64,000 nt of DNA from AP-15 sp963774345 (lineage in GTDB: Bacteria > Pseudomonadota > Alphaproteobacteria > ATCC43930 > CGMCC-115725). The notes under the pieces are model-generated. The model was given only the letters and a program-made list of their open reading frames with translations, was not told the DNA's origin and searched no databases. The DNA is taken from positions 248,001 to 312,000 of the forward strand of contig CAVZFB010000039.1 of NCBI GenBank assembly GCA_963774345.1. The letters run 5' to 3'. A program made the translations under genes and the position numbers. Shown one piece after another: positions 7,940 through 17,599 of this stretch (position 1 is its first letter; the number at the start of each line of letters is the position of its first letter).

Positions 7940-8377
7940 ATGACAAACGAGATTTCGTCGGTTCTTGAATTTGGCGCGCCCGAGCCCGGTGAAACCGCGA
8001 CGATGATGGAAGACAAGCTGCGGTTTCACACCGATTTATGGGATTTGTCCGTCGATCTCAAGGCCGCCCTCGCCGACATCGTCGTGATCGACGCTCGCTC
8101 CCGCGATGCCTATATCGCAGGCCACATCCCCGGCGCGGTCAGTTTCCCACATCGCGAGATGAACGCTGAAACCGCCGCACGCTTGAACCGCAGCAAGGTC
8201 TATATCGTCTATTGCGACGGGATCGGCTGCAATGCATCGACCAAGGGTGCGTATAAGCTGGCGCAGCTGGGATTTCGCGCCAAGGAATTACTGGGCGGCC
8301 TCGATTGGTGGCGTCGCGACGGGCATCCGGTGACCATTTCGCAGGAGCCCGGCAGTTTGCTTGCGGCCGCCGAATAG
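7940..8377 (+). CDS. Rhodanese-like domain protein
   Basis: A cytoplasmic protein of 145 aa with one rhodanese domain from about residue 40. The motif VVIDARSRDAYIAGHIPGAV is the typical CH2A-type entry, and the active-site loop is YCDGIGCNAST, where the first Cys (about residue 91) is the likely persulfide carrier. The C-terminal part LGFRAKELLGGLDWWRRDG is also canonical. Family members transfer sulfane sulfur or act as sensors; the partner is unknown here. The ATG follows GGGAGGTCGATC, a good RBS. Confidence 0.88.
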   Translation: MTNEISSVLEFGAPEPGETATMMEDKLRFHTDLWDLSVDLKAALADIVVIDARSRDAYIAGHIPGAVSFPHREMNAETAARLNRSKVYIVYCDGIGCNASTKGAYKLAQLGFRAKELLGGLDWWRRDGHPVTISQEPGSLLAAAE

Positions 8378-8613
8378 CGCGCAGTTTGGTGTAAAACCCC
8401 ATCCCCAACGCCGGATCAGTGCCCCGCTCCGCACACCGGCCCAACTGTCTCTTGGATGGGGGTCTTCGGCGCACCACGTGAAGCGGTAAAGCGCAGACTT
8501 GTCCGAAAAAGAAACCAGACCGGCTTCGCGCTCGAGGATACAAGTTTACGTGGTGACGCACTCCGCGAGGGCATTTGGAAACGCCTTGCCTCGCGCCGGA
8601 GGAGCACAAAACC

Positions 8614-9204
8614 ATGATTATCGAGAGGCTGAAATCAGGCGTCATCACCGTTGGTCACGGACGCGGCTTTGTCGTCGAGGGTGCGGGCGAGCGCCTCGTC
8701 ATCACGGCCGCGCATTGCCTGCCGTCGCTCCCGCCGGCCCTGTCCTCTTTCGGGCTCGAGGCGCGCACCTACGGGCCGCTCCTCGCCCTGCGTGGGGAGG
8801 AGCCTTGCGTGTGGGCGGTGTGCCGCTTTGTCGATCCGATCGCCGACATCGCGGTGCTCGGTTCGCCCGGTAATTCACACGCCGATGATTACAAAGCGCT
8901 GATGGGGACGGCGACGGCGCTTATGTCGGCGCCGTTTCGGCACCCGGTGAATTTCTGGGCGCCGGCCCGGCTGCTGTCGCTCGACGGCCGCTGGTTCTCC
9001 TGCACCATCCGCCATTTTGGCGGGCCGCTGTGGATCACCCACGCTGCCGAACGCGTCCATGGCGGGATGTCGGGCTCGCCGATCGTTGCGGAGGCCGGGA
9101 CGGCGATCGGGGTGGTGTGCAGCACCACGTCGCCCAGGGAGGGCGGCCCTAACGCACGCCTCACCGACAGCCTGCCGGGATGGCTGCTCCGCGACACCCC
9201 CTAG
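8614..9204 (+). CDS. Trypsin-like serine protease, cytoplasmic
   Basis: A 196-aa chymotrypsin-fold protease starting at ATG 8614 (GGAGGAG upstream). The triad is visible: His34 in ITAAHC, Asp78 in DPIADIAVLG, and Ser153 in GGMSGSPIV. There is no signal peptide, PDZ domain or prodomain, so it is a compact intracellular form. Such short proteases occur near stress or effector genes, but their substrates are mostly unknown. It follows the rhodanese gene after 236 bp, so co-transcription is not clear. Confidence 0.82.
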   Translation: MIIERLKSGVITVGHGRGFVVEGAGERLVITAAHCLPSLPPALSSFGLEARTYGPLLALRGEEPCVWAVCRFVDPIADIAVLGSPGNSHADDYKALMGTATALMSAPFRHPVNFWAPARLLSLDGRWFSCTIRHFGGPLWITHAAERVHGGMSGSPIVAEAGTAIGVVCSTTSPREGGPNARLTDSLPGWLLRDTP

Positions 9205-9243
9205 GGGAACGAATTCTGACCGGATCACGCCCAGAACCTTGGT

Positions 9244-9299
9244 CACACCAGCGAACGCCGGTGCCGATCGCACCATGGATCCCGGCCTTCGCCGGGAAG
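9244..9299. repeat. Interspersed hairpin repeat
   Basis: Two short stems: caccagcgaacgccggtg-like arms, then cccggc-cttc-gccggg (9281-9296) inside an atggatcccgg context. The pattern is the familiar intergenic hairpin of alphaproteobacteria with a TGGATCCCGGC core. The gap 9205-9518 contains this repeat and no gene. Confidence 0.6.
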
Positions 9300-9518
9300 A
9301 CGGCCGAAGGACGCCGTGGGTGACAAGCGTCAAATTCAGACCACCGGTGGTACGCGACGAACTATGCGTTCAGGCCGGGCTCGACAAGGTCGCGGACCAG
9401 CTCAAGTGAACCTATGACGAACGAGGCGAATGGAAAGACGCTCGCAATTCTTAGGGCGAGATGATGAAGTGGGTGTGGGCAGAGGCCTGAAGCGGCGGTG
9501 CCCTCTGTGGAGGTTGCG

Positions 9519-10031
9519 ATGACGCTCCGTCGTATCAGCTATTGTTGTGCCATCGCGTTGACCGTCATTGCCGTGCTGCCGGCCGACACCTTCGGCGCGC
9601 AGAAATCCCTGCGGGACCAGTTGGTGGGGGTATGGGTCCCGACGGCGCACGAGACGACCTTTCAGGATGGCGGCAAGCGCCAGCAGTTTGGGGCCAACCC
9701 GAAAGGAATGATGATCCTCGACGCCACCGGCAACTACACTCAGATTTTGGTGCGTCCTGACTTGCCGAAATACAGATCCAACGACCGCACGCAAGGCACG
9801 CCGGAGGAGCACGCCGCGACGGTCCGGGGCAGCGTGGCGCATTTCGGCACCTGGACGGTCGATGAGGCGAACAAGACGCTGACCTACCATATTCTCGGCA
9901 GCACCTTCCCGAACCAAGCCAGCACCGATATGAAAAGCACCGTCAGCCTCGTTGGCGACGAGTGGACGAGCACGATCCCCCGGACCACCAGCGGCCGCCG
10001 ATCGGTCATGGTTTGGAAGCGGGCGAAATAG
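9519..10031 (+). CDS. Secreted lipocalin-like domain protein
   Basis: The ATG at 9519 has GGAGG five bases upstream; the earlier GTG at 9498 lacks an RBS. The 170-aa product has a signal peptide (MTLRRISYCCAIALTVIAVL, cleavage near TFGA). The mature part begins SLRDQLVGVWVPTAHETTF and contains KGMMILDATGNYTQILVRPD, the typical start of the lipocalin-like (PF13924-type) domain, followed by GTWTVDEANKTLTYHI. These small beta barrels bind hydrophobic molecules in some cases; the ligand is unknown here. Confidence 0.75.
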   Translation: MTLRRISYCCAIALTVIAVLPADTFGAQKSLRDQLVGVWVPTAHETTFQDGGKRQQFGANPKGMMILDATGNYTQILVRPDLPKYRSNDRTQGTPEEHAATVRGSVAHFGTWTVDEANKTLTYHILGSTFPNQASTDMKSTVSLVGDEWTSTIPRTTSGRRSVMVWKRAK

Positions 10032-10142
10032 TGAATTGCGATCGGCCGTAATCAGCAGTCGCGGCGAACGCGGAATTTGGCAGCGGCGGTACCGGGGCAC
10101 ATGCAATGACCGGGACTTCACCGTTCATTTCGACTGAGAGGA

Positions 10143-10172
10143 GGCGGAATGCGTTGCGCTGTTCCGCCCTAC
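10143..10172. repeat. REP-like palindrome
   Basis: The element ggcggaatgcgttgcgctgttccgccctac has arms ggcggaa (10143-10149) and ttccgcc (10162-10168). It is the same family as the element at 6018-6074, in the opposite orientation. Similar repeats are widespread in proteobacterial genomes and are often linked to RAYT-type transposases, none of which is seen here. Confidence 0.7.
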
Positions 10173-10192
10173 ACTAGCTGGATTTGTCGCGC

Positions 10193-10390
10193 TTATTGCG
10201 CCGCTTCGCCCAGGCAGTGGGCGGGGACAAACTTGCCGTTCGCGTAGCCGTCAGGAACCCAAGGCACCCCCGCCGGGCACGCATATGGCTGACCTGCACT
10301 TGTGTTCGGCGTGCACCCCGCCATCGTGGCGATCACTGCGACACCCATCATAAGGCCGGCGAACATCATGGCAAAAGAACGCATGTCCAT
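10193..10390 (-). CDS. Small putative lipoprotein
   Basis: From ATG 10390 (AGGAAGG just upstream) a 65-aa product begins MDMRSFAMMFAGLMMGVAV and has a lipobox ending in MAGC at about residue 24. The mature part, CTPNTSAGQPYACPAGVPWV, continues with PDGYANGKFVPAHC, resembling the WVPGHYxxxGxWVPGHC repeat of YXWGXW-type proteins. It is likely lipid-anchored. The function is unknown. Confidence 0.68.
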   Translation of the reverse strand: MDMRSFAMMFAGLMMGVAVIATMAGCTPNTSAGQPYACPAGVPWVPDGYANGKFVPAHCLGEAAQ

Positions 10391-10557
10391 AACCCTTCCT
10401 GCCGAGGATGCATCCATTATCCAGCGGCTCGCGTCCCGGGGCGAATGGTGGGTAGCGGTAGAGACGTCTCGACGGTGCACGATTTGCCGTAGATCCGGCG
10501 CCGCCTGGCTTGGTCCTCGCTCTGGCTGTCCGCGGGAACACCAAGGCTGAGGCAGCG

Positions 10558-11964
10558 TTAATACCGCGCGTTGCCGGGGGTGCGGGGGAAGGGGATCGCG
10601 TCGCGGACGTTAGCGAGGCCGGTGACGTAGGCGAGGGTGCGCTCGAAGCCAAGGCCGAAGCCGGCATGCGGCACCGTGCCGTAGCGGCGCAGGTCGCGGT
10701 ACCAGGCGTAATGCTCGCGGTCGATGTGCAGTTCGGCCATGCGCGCGTCCAGCATTTCGAGCCGCTCCTCGCGCTGGCTGCCGCCGATGATTTCGCCGAT
10801 CCCCGGCGCCAGCACGTCCATCGCCGCGACCGTTTTGCCGTCGTCGTTGACCCGCATGTAGAAGGCTTTGATGGCCTTCGGGTAGTTCATCACGATGACC
10901 GGCTTCTTCGCGTGTGTTTCGGTCAGGTAGCGCTCGTGCTCCGACTGCAGGTCGATGCCCCACTTGACCGGGAACTCGAATTTCTGGTTCGCCCGTTCGA
11001 GCACTTCGATCGCCTCGCCGTAATCCATATGCACGAATTCCGAGCCGACGATGCCCTCGAGTTTCGCGACCAGCCCCTTCTCGATCCGCTCATCGAAAAA
11101 GGCGAGATCTTCCTGTCTTTCGCCGAGCAAGGTCTCGAAGGTGTATTTCAGCAGCCCTTCCGCCAGCGCTGCATTGTCGGAGAGGTCGGCGAAAGCGATC
11201 TCCGGCTCGATCATCCAGAACTCGGCGAGGTGGCGGCTGGTGTTGGAGTTCTCGGCGCGGAAGGTCGGGCCGAAGGTGTAGACCTTGGTCAATGCCAGGC
11301 AGTAGGCCTCGACGTTGAGCTGCCCCGACACCGTCAGGAACGCCTCGCGGCCAAAGAAATCCTGCGCGAAATCGACCTTGCCGTCAGGCGTACGCGGCAA
11401 ATTGGCGAGGTCCAGGGTCGATACCCGGAACAACGCCCCCGCCCCCTCGGCGTCGGATGCGGTGATGATCGGGGTATTGACCCAGAAAAAGCCGTTCTCG
11501 TCGAAAAAGCGATGGATCGCCCGGGCCAAGGTGTGCCTGACACGCGTCGCGGCGCCGATCACGTTGGTGCGCGGCCGCAGATGCGCCACCTCGCGCAGGT
11601 ACTCCAGGGTGTGGGGCTTTGGCTGGATCGGATAGGTCTCGGGGTCGTCGACCCAGCCGATCACCCTAACGGCGCTCGCCTGCATCTCGAACGGCTGCCC
11701 CTTGGCCGGCGACGGCACGATCATCCCGGTCGCCTCGACTGCGCAGCCGGCGGTCAGCCGCAGCACCTCATCGGGGTAATTGGGCAAGGTGTTCGGTGCG
11801 ACGACCTGCAGCGGATGGAACGACGATCCGTCCGACAGGTGGATGAACGAAATGCCAGCCCGCGAATCCCGCCGGGTGCGCACCCAGCCTTTGACCGTGA
11901 CCGGCATGTCAGCCGGCGCCTGCCCGGCCAGGATCGCGCTGACGCTGAACTCTCGCTTGTCCAT
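10558..11964 (-). CDS. asnS: Asparaginyl-tRNA synthetase
   Basis: Class II aminoacyl-tRNA synthetase that charges tRNA-Asn (468 aa from ATG 11964). The N-terminal OB-fold (VTVKGWVRTRRDSRAGISFI) binds the anticodon. Class II motif 2 is TFGPTFRAENSNTSRHLAEF and motif 3 is GFGLGFERTLAYVTG near the end. The motif ENSNTSRHLAEFW separates it from AspRS. The earlier TTG start at 12009 would add residues not seen in the family. It lies 65 bp downstream of phaC on the same strand. Confidence 0.95.
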   Translation of the reverse strand: MDKREFSVSAILAGQAPADMPVTVKGWVRTRRDSRAGISFIHLSDGSSFHPLQVVAPNTLPNYPDEVLRLTAGCAVEATGMIVPSPAKGQPFEMQASAVRVIGWVDDPETYPIQPKPHTLEYLREVAHLRPRTNVIGAATRVRHTLARAIHRFFDENGFFWVNTPIITASDAEGAGALFRVSTLDLANLPRTPDGKVDFAQDFFGREAFLTVSGQLNVEAYCLALTKVYTFGPTFRAENSNTSRHLAEFWMIEPEIAFADLSDNAALAEGLLKYTFETLLGERQEDLAFFDERIEKGLVAKLEGIVGSEFVHMDYGEAIEVLERANQKFEFPVKWGIDLQSEHERYLTETHAKKPVIVMNYPKAIKAFYMRVNDDGKTVAAMDVLAPGIGEIIGGSQREERLEMLDARMAELHIDREHYAWYRDLRRYGTVPHAGFGLGFERTLAYVTGLANVRDAIPFPRTPGNARY

Positions 11965-12029
11965 CGGGCGAGAGTTACCCAGGCGGAGCGCCTTGTCCAG
12001 CGATCCCAAGCACGCGCCTCACCGTGGGA

Positions 12030-13868
12030 TCAATCCTCGGCCCGCACCTTGACGTAGGAGCCGGGGGCGTCCTCGATCGGCTCGAGATTTCCGTCGCCGG
12101 GATGGCGCGCCGGCACGTCGCCGCCGGAGTATTTGGCGATCCAGCGCTCCCACACCGGCCACCATGAATCGGCATGCTGAGTAGCGCCGGCGAGCCATTC
12201 CTCCGGCGTCGGCGGATTTTTGGGGTTCTCCCAATGCCCGTATTTGCTGCCGGGCGGATTGACGACGCCGGCGATGTGGCCCGAGGCGGACAGCACGAAT
12301 TTGACCGGCCCCTTGTAAATCTGGGTCGCGGCATAGGTCGAGCGCCACGGCGCGATGTGGTCCTCGCGAGTCGACAGCAGGAACGCCGGAGTCCTGACCT
12401 TGCCGAGATCGATCGGCACCCCATCGAGCGTGATCCCACCCGGTTTGACCAGCAGGTTCTCCTGATACATGCGGCGCAAGTAAAAGCCATGCATCGCCGC
12501 CGGCATCCGCGTCGAATCGGCGTTCCAGTAGAGCAGGTCGAACGGGAACGGCGACTTGCCGAGCAGATAGTTGTTTACGACGAACGACCAGATCAGATCG
12601 TTGGCGCGCAGCATGTTGAAAGTCGTCGCCATGTCGCGGCCTTCGAGATAGCCCTTGGCGTTCATGCGCTGTTCGAGCGCCGCCAGCTGCTCCTCGTCGA
12701 TAAACACCGAAAGCTCGCCAGCCTCGGCAAAATCGACCATCGTCACGAAGAAGGTGGCGCTTTTGATCCGGTTGTCGCGCTTGACCGCCATATAGGCGAG
12801 CGTGGCCGCGAGCAGCGTGCCGCCGAGGCAATAGCCGATAACGTTTGCCTCGCGTTCGCCGGTCGCCTGTTCGATCGCGGCGAGGGAGGCAAGCGGACCT
12901 TCGATCATGTAATCGGCAAACGACTTGCCGGCGAGATGCTCGCCGGGGTTGACCCAGGAAATAACAAAGACGGTGTGGCCTTGCGCCGCCGCCCAGCGGA
13001 TGAACGAGTTGTCGGGCCGTAGATCGAGGATGTAGAACTTGTTGATCCAGGGCGGCATGATCAACAACGGCCGGCGTTTGACCGTTTCGGTCGCCGGCGC
13101 GTATTGGATCAGTTGGATCAAGTCATTTTGGTAGACGACCTTGCCCGGCGTCACCGCGATGTTCTCGCCGATATGGAACGCCGCCATGTCGGTCATCCGG
13201 ATCGCCAGCCGGCCCTTGCCGCGCTCGAGGTCGTCGAGCAAGTTCTTGAGCCCGTTCAGCAGATTCTCGCCGCGGCTTTCGATCGTCGCGCGCAATGCTT
13301 CCGGATTGGTCATCAGAAAGTTCGAGGGCGCCAGCGCATCAACGAATTGGCGGGTGTAGAAATCAACCTTGCGCGCGGTGCGCTCGTCGATGCCCTCGGC
13401 ATCGCGCACGGTCCTTTGCAGCCAGCGGGCGGTCAGCAGATAGCTCTGCTTGATGAAGTCGAACAGGGTGTTGTCGTTCCAGGCAGCGTCGCGGAAGCGG
13501 CGGTCGCCTTGCGGCGGCTCGATCATCGGCTCGGGGTTGCCGCCGAGAAACCGCTGGGCGGTACGCTGCCACAAGGTCATATAGTCGTTCCACAGCGACA
13601 GCTGGGCTTGGACCAGGCGCGAGGGGTCCGACATCATCCGCGCCGTCATCTCGAAAAAGGCGGCGCCGATGGCGAGCGGGCTGGCCATCCCGATGCCTTG
13701 CTCGGGCGATTGCCGCTTAAGGAAATCGGTGACGAGGTGCTGGCTCTTTTTGGCGACATCGGCGAGTTGCCGCGCCAGTTCGTCGGCGTCGGGGAAACCG
13801 CCGCTCGCCTCAGCGTTTGCAGCTGAGGCGGCCCCCCCTCCGGGTATCGGCCGGTCACTGTCGTTCAT
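12030..13868 (-). CDS. phaC: Class I poly(3-hydroxyalkanoate) polymerase
   Basis: Polymerises (R)-3-hydroxyacyl-CoA into PHA at granules (612 aa from ATG 13868). The alpha/beta-hydrolase core carries the lipase-like box GYCLGG with catalytic Cys347, then Asp in REDHIAPW and His in ASGHIAGVVNPP. The motif FVISWVNP before the active site is typical. The size and fused N-terminal domain fit class I. No phaA, phaB or phasin gene is nearby. Upstream codons to 13976 lack a suitable start signal. It faces away from the OmpA-type lipoprotein gene. Confidence 0.95.
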   Translation of the reverse strand: MNDSDRPIPGGGAASAANAEASGGFPDADELARQLADVAKKSQHLVTDFLKRQSPEQGIGMASPLAIGAAFFEMTARMMSDPSRLVQAQLSLWNDYMTLWQRTAQRFLGGNPEPMIEPPQGDRRFRDAAWNDNTLFDFIKQSYLLTARWLQRTVRDAEGIDERTARKVDFYTRQFVDALAPSNFLMTNPEALRATIESRGENLLNGLKNLLDDLERGKGRLAIRMTDMAAFHIGENIAVTPGKVVYQNDLIQLIQYAPATETVKRRPLLIMPPWINKFYILDLRPDNSFIRWAAAQGHTVFVISWVNPGEHLAGKSFADYMIEGPLASLAAIEQATGEREANVIGYCLGGTLLAATLAYMAVKRDNRIKSATFFVTMVDFAEAGELSVFIDEEQLAALEQRMNAKGYLEGRDMATTFNMLRANDLIWSFVVNNYLLGKSPFPFDLLYWNADSTRMPAAMHGFYLRRMYQENLLVKPGGITLDGVPIDLGKVRTPAFLLSTREDHIAPWRSTYAATQIYKGPVKFVLSASGHIAGVVNPPGSKYGHWENPKNPPTPEEWLAGATQHADSWWPVWERWIAKYSGGDVPARHPGDGNLEPIEDAPGSYVKVRAED

Positions 13869-14086
13869 CACCCCGTCCTCACCAACATCTGAGGTCTGCG
13901 ATCCGGACCCACCGGCCGGAACGCATGAAATCGATCGTTTGTCGGATCGTCGTCGGCCGCTTGTCCGCCGGATCAAATGTGGTGACGCGGTGGCCTGGAT
14001 CGAATAGACCAGCGCTCATCGAATCGGCAGCGGCCGGGGATTTGCCGCCCGCGCGGCACCGCGGCCGGTACGGCGGGTATGTGGTC

Positions 14087-15326
14087 ATGGCGCTAGGCAA
14101 AGCCCGTTATCGCGGTTGCGGCTTCGATCGAAAGTTGGGACAGCGGGCGCTTCAGGCGGTCGTCGCGGCGATGTTACTCGGGCTCGGCGCCTGTAACCCG
14201 ATCGAAGGGTATCGCCACCTGACCGGCGCGAGCAAGAACGACCCCGATCCGGCTACGACGCCGAATACCCAGAATCTGGCCGCCGGAGAGAAGTCCCCTT
14301 ACCCGAACCTGGCGACGGTTCCGCCGCCGCCAACCCAGGCGCTGACCACGGCCGAGCTCGATAAATTGACGCAGAGCCTGATTGCCGACCGGAAGAATGC
14401 CAAGTACACCAGCGACCGGCTGCAGGCCGGCTTCGACGAGTTCGGCGGGCCCACCCCCGCCACCGCCGGCTCCTCCCGCGGCGACCGCGTCTTCCGGCGA
14501 CGGGGAGCCACCGGCAGCTTCCACTACCGGGACAAAAGCGGCAACCGCGGCGCCTGGCGCCGGAACGCCGTCGGCCGCTCCCGCCGGCGGGCCAAAAGCG
14601 GCAACCTCCCCTTCCGGCGCTGGAACGCAGCCGGCCCCGGGTCAAGTGGCGAGCGCGACACCAGCGGCCGCAGCAAAGGGGCCGCGCAAGACCGGCGAGC
14701 CGCCCGAACCTGGACCGATGGAATCGAGTTTGCAATCCCCACAGATTTCCTCGCTGCCTGAGCCGCAGCAGAGCCAGCCACCACCACCGCCGCCGCCTCT
14801 GCTGCGAATGCCAGCGGCGTCGGCGGGGGGCGGCAAAACGGCGGCGGCACATCTCCCAGCGCCGCCAGCGCCGGCGCCGATCCCGTCCGCGATCGCTTCG
14901 GCCGAGTTCCAGCCGCCGCCACCACCGCCGGTGCTTCCACCCGCCGCCGCAACCCGCACCGCCGCGGCGACGGGGCCCGGCAAGAGCGGAAAACCGCCGT
15001 CGGCGGCGCCCGTCGACATGCGGGTCGCACAGATAAACTTCGCCGCCAATTCGACAACCCTCAGCGATGCCGACCGGCAGAGTCTCGGCGCGATCGTCCC
15101 GCTTTACCGGCGCGATCCCGGCAAGGTGCGGGTGGTCGGCTATACCGGGGTCGGCGATACCGCCGATCAACAGCTGAACGGCTTCCAAGCTGCTCTCGAC
15201 CGCGCGCAGGCGGTCGCCGCAGCCTTGGCCAAGGCTGGAATACCGCGGGACAAAATACTGATAGAAGCAGCTCCGGTCGGTGAAGATTCGGGGCAGAGCC
15301 GTGCCGAGGTGCTGCTAGAGCACTGA
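14087..15326 (+). pseudogene. OmpA-like lipoprotein with frameshift
   Basis: From ATG 14087 a basic start and a hydrophobic stretch lead to lipobox LGLGAC (Cys about 36). The mature part includes AELDKLTQSLIADRKNAKY up to about codon 123. Near 14455-14465, in a C-rich run, the frame has to move by one base to continue into a proline/alanine-rich linker and the OmpA-like domain (VAQINFAANSTTLSDADRQS, then VRVVGYTGVGDTADQQ) ending at 15326. Removing one C restores about 412 residues. OmpA-like domains bind peptidoglycan, so the protein would tether outer membrane and wall. The indel sits in a homopolymer-rich site, so a sequencing error is plausible. Confidence 0.82.
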
Positions 15327-15498
15327 CTTCGAATGTCTGCATCGACCGCCGCGGTACGTAGCGAACAGCGGCGGAACCGAAAATTATCGAAAATTAGGGG
15401 TGCGCAGGATAAAACGCGGGATCGGGGACGCCGTGCGCGGTGCCGCCCTAACCCGCTCGGACGCTTTTCGGGCATAACGCATCGAGGTCGCCGGGGTC

Positions 15499-16791
15499 GT
15501 GAAGCCGCCGTTGAAGATTGCCGTCGCGGGTCTCGGCACGGTTGGTGCCGGCACTCTCAAATTGTTGCAGGACCAGGCGGAGCTGCTGGCCGAACGCGGC
15601 GGGCGCCGCATCGTCGTGACTGCGGTTTCGGCCCGTGACCGCCGCCGCGACCGCGGCGTCGAGCTGTCGGCGGTGCGCTGGTACGAGGATGCGACGGCGA
15701 TGGCGGGCGATCCCGAGATCGACGTCGTTGTCGAATTGATCGGCGGCGCCGACGGGATTGCCCGGCAGGTCGTCGATGCCGCGCTCGATCACGGCAAGCA
15801 CGTGGTTACCGCCAACAAGGCGCTTATGGCCCATCACGGGACGCGGCTCGCGGCGCGCGCCGAGGAGCACAGCCTGGCGCTGTCGTTCGAGGCTGCGGTC
15901 GCGGGCGGCATCCCGGTGATCAAGGCGCTGCGCGAGGGACTCGCCGGAAACCGGCTCGAACGCGTCTACGGTATCCTCAACGGCACCTCGAACTACATCT
16001 TGACGACGATGCGCGAGACCGGCCGCGAGTTCGCCGAAGTGCTCGCCGAAGCGCAGAAGCTCGGCTATGCCGAGGCCGATCCGAGCTTCGACATCGACGG
16101 CGTCGACGCCGCCCACAAGCTGGCGATCTTGGCGAGCGTCGGCTTCGGCCGCCCGGTTGATCTCGCCGGGGTCTATGCCGAAGGGATCCGCCACGTCTCG
16201 CGGCTCGACATCGATTTTGCCGAAGAGCTTGGCTACCGTATCAAGCTGCTCGGCATCGCGCGGCGAACCGAAAATGGGCTCGAGCAGCGCGTCCACCCCT
16301 GCATGGTGCCGCAGGCGACCCCGATCGCGGCGGTCGAGGGCGTCTATAATGCCGTCGTGGCCGAGGGTGACTTCGTCGGCCGGGTGGTTCTGCAAGGGCG
16401 CGGTGCGGGCGCCTTTCCGACTGCCTCCGCGGTCGCCGCCGACCTCGTCGATATTGCAGCGGGGCGCCGGGTCTTTCCGCTCGGAATTCCGGCTGCCGAT
16501 TTGCGCGCGCTTCCCGGCGTGCCGATCGAACAGCACCAGAGCGCCTATTACATCAGGCTAATGGTGGTCGACCAGCCGGGGGTCATCGCCGATGTCGCCG
16601 CGGCACTGCGCGACGAGGAGGCGTCGATGGAATCGATGATCCAGCGCGGACGCGCGCCGGGCGAGGCGGTGCCGGTGGTGCTGACCACCCATGTCACCGT
16701 CGAGGCGGCGATGCGCCGGGCGTTGGCTAGGATCGAAGCGCTCGACACCGTCCTCGAGCCGCCGCGAATGATCCGTATCGAAGATTTCTGA
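15499..16791 (+). CDS. hom: Homoserine dehydrogenase
   Basis: Reduces aspartate semialdehyde to homoserine for threonine and methionine synthesis (430 aa). The N-terminal Rossmann motif is VAGLGTVGAG. The catalytic core has NGTSNYILTTM and the Lys/Asp residues in GYAEADPSFDIDGVDAAHKL. A C-terminal ACT domain (YYIRLMVVDQPGVIADVAAA) allows feedback control by threonine in this family. The start is GTG 15499. No riboswitch or attenuator is obvious in 15327-15498. It begins the conserved hom-glpX-recJ order. Confidence 0.96.
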   Translation: MKPPLKIAVAGLGTVGAGTLKLLQDQAELLAERGGRRIVVTAVSARDRRRDRGVELSAVRWYEDATAMAGDPEIDVVVELIGGADGIARQVVDAALDHGKHVVTANKALMAHHGTRLAARAEEHSLALSFEAAVAGGIPVIKALREGLAGNRLERVYGILNGTSNYILTTMRETGREFAEVLAEAQKLGYAEADPSFDIDGVDAAHKLAILASVGFGRPVDLAGVYAEGIRHVSRLDIDFAEELGYRIKLLGIARRTENGLEQRVHPCMVPQATPIAAVEGVYNAVVAEGDFVGRVVLQGRGAGAFPTASAVAADLVDIAAGRRVFPLGIPAADLRALPGVPIEQHQSAYYIRLMVVDQPGVIADVAAALRDEEASMESMIQRGRAPGEAVPVVLTTHVTVEAAMRRALARIEALDTVLEPPRMIRIEDF

Positions 16792-16809
16792 ACGCGACGG
16801 CGAGTGTCG

Positions 16810-17022
16810 CTAAAGATCGTCCGGTCGAAGCCCGGTATGCTTGGCGATGCGCACGAGCATCCGCGACCCAAGTTCATCGTCGTCGTGAAACGCGAACACA
16901 TAGTCAGGCCAGCCTGGCCGCTGTAGCGTGCGGTGCGAACCAGCCTGCCGCTTAACCGTCCAGCCGATCCGGTAGAGCGCTCTCAGGACCCGACCGGATT
17001 TTGCGGCCGGCCACGTGCTCAC
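16810..17022 (-). CDS. HicA-type mRNA interferase toxin
   Basis: A 70-aa protein with the double-stranded RNA-binding-like HicA fold: LYRIGWTVKRQAGSHRTLQR contains the catalytic His of the GSHR motif. It ends with LVRIAKHTGLRPDDL. HicA degrades mRNA when free of HicB. Its start overlaps the stop of the hicB-like gene by 4 bp. The antitoxin-first order is the less common HicBA arrangement. The GSHR histidine is present, so the toxin looks intact. Confidence 0.85.
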   Translation of the reverse strand: MSTWPAAKSGRVLRALYRIGWTVKRQAGSHRTLQRPGWPDYVFAFHDDDELGSRMLVRIAKHTGLRPDDL

Positions 17023-17222
17023 GCCGCGACGAATATGGTGGCGGGATCAACCGGAACCGGCTCGCCGTGCTCGATGCGGTCGGCGATAACGCGAAGGGCA
17101 AGCGCGGTTGCCTTGGTCCGCGCTTCAGCCCGGGAAGCGCCGTAGGCGAGGACGCCGGGAAGCGCGGGCACCTCCGCCAGCCAACGCCCATCCGCCTCGC
17201 GTTCAATCTCGATCTTCAGCAT
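17019..17222 (-). CDS. HicB-type antitoxin
   Basis: A 67-aa antitoxin from ATG 17222 (MLKIEIEREADGRWLAEVPA), with the partial RNase H-like HicB fold: PALPGVLAYGASRAEARTKA and ALALRVIADRIEHGEPVP. It lacks the C-terminal DNA-binding HTH of longer HicB proteins, so self-repression would need another mechanism. It pairs with the overlapping HicA-type toxin. The ORF could start five residues earlier in frame at a codon with weak support. The pair sits between hom and glpX, which are adjacent in related genomes. Confidence 0.82.
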   Translation of the reverse strand: MLKIEIEREADGRWLAEVPALPGVLAYGASRAEARTKATALALRVIADRIEHGEPVPVDPATIFVAA

Positions 17223-17599
17223 CACCGCCACCGCCTTTTATGCGGAATTATCATGGGCGTTTCGCGGCACGGGCGCAACCGATCGGCGCGCAGCAATCCC
17301 ATTGACGCTGCTCTCGCGCCACCCGAGGGGCATATAAGCGACAGCGTATTTCGGCATTCGATTGTCGAGTTTTGTCAGCGCCCGCTCAATTCACCACAAT
17401 ACAGATTCATCGCCTGCTTGTTCATTCCAAGCTTAAGCGGCGGCGCATTGACGCCGTCGGACTCGGCGCTTAGCTTCGGCACCGCGGCGCCCGCTTGTGC
17501 TGAGCCGGATTTGCAAGCGTCGCCGAATCGATCGGATGCTCCGGCCCGCGCGCTCCGCTCGGCCGACCCGCTGGCGGTGTGCTGAGGCAACACGTTCAG

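Noticed and set aside
10510..12057. 515-codon plus-strand ORF over asnS
   Set aside because: Antisense to a complete AsnRS with all class II motifs; composition is typical of a GC-rich shadow frame.
15327..15498. Threonine or methionine riboswitch before hom
   Set aside because: No leader peptide, terminator pair or known riboswitch core could be recognised.
17001..17585. 194-codon plus-strand ORF in the hicBA-glpX gap
   Set aside because: It crosses hicB in antisense and has no recognisable motif or RBS.
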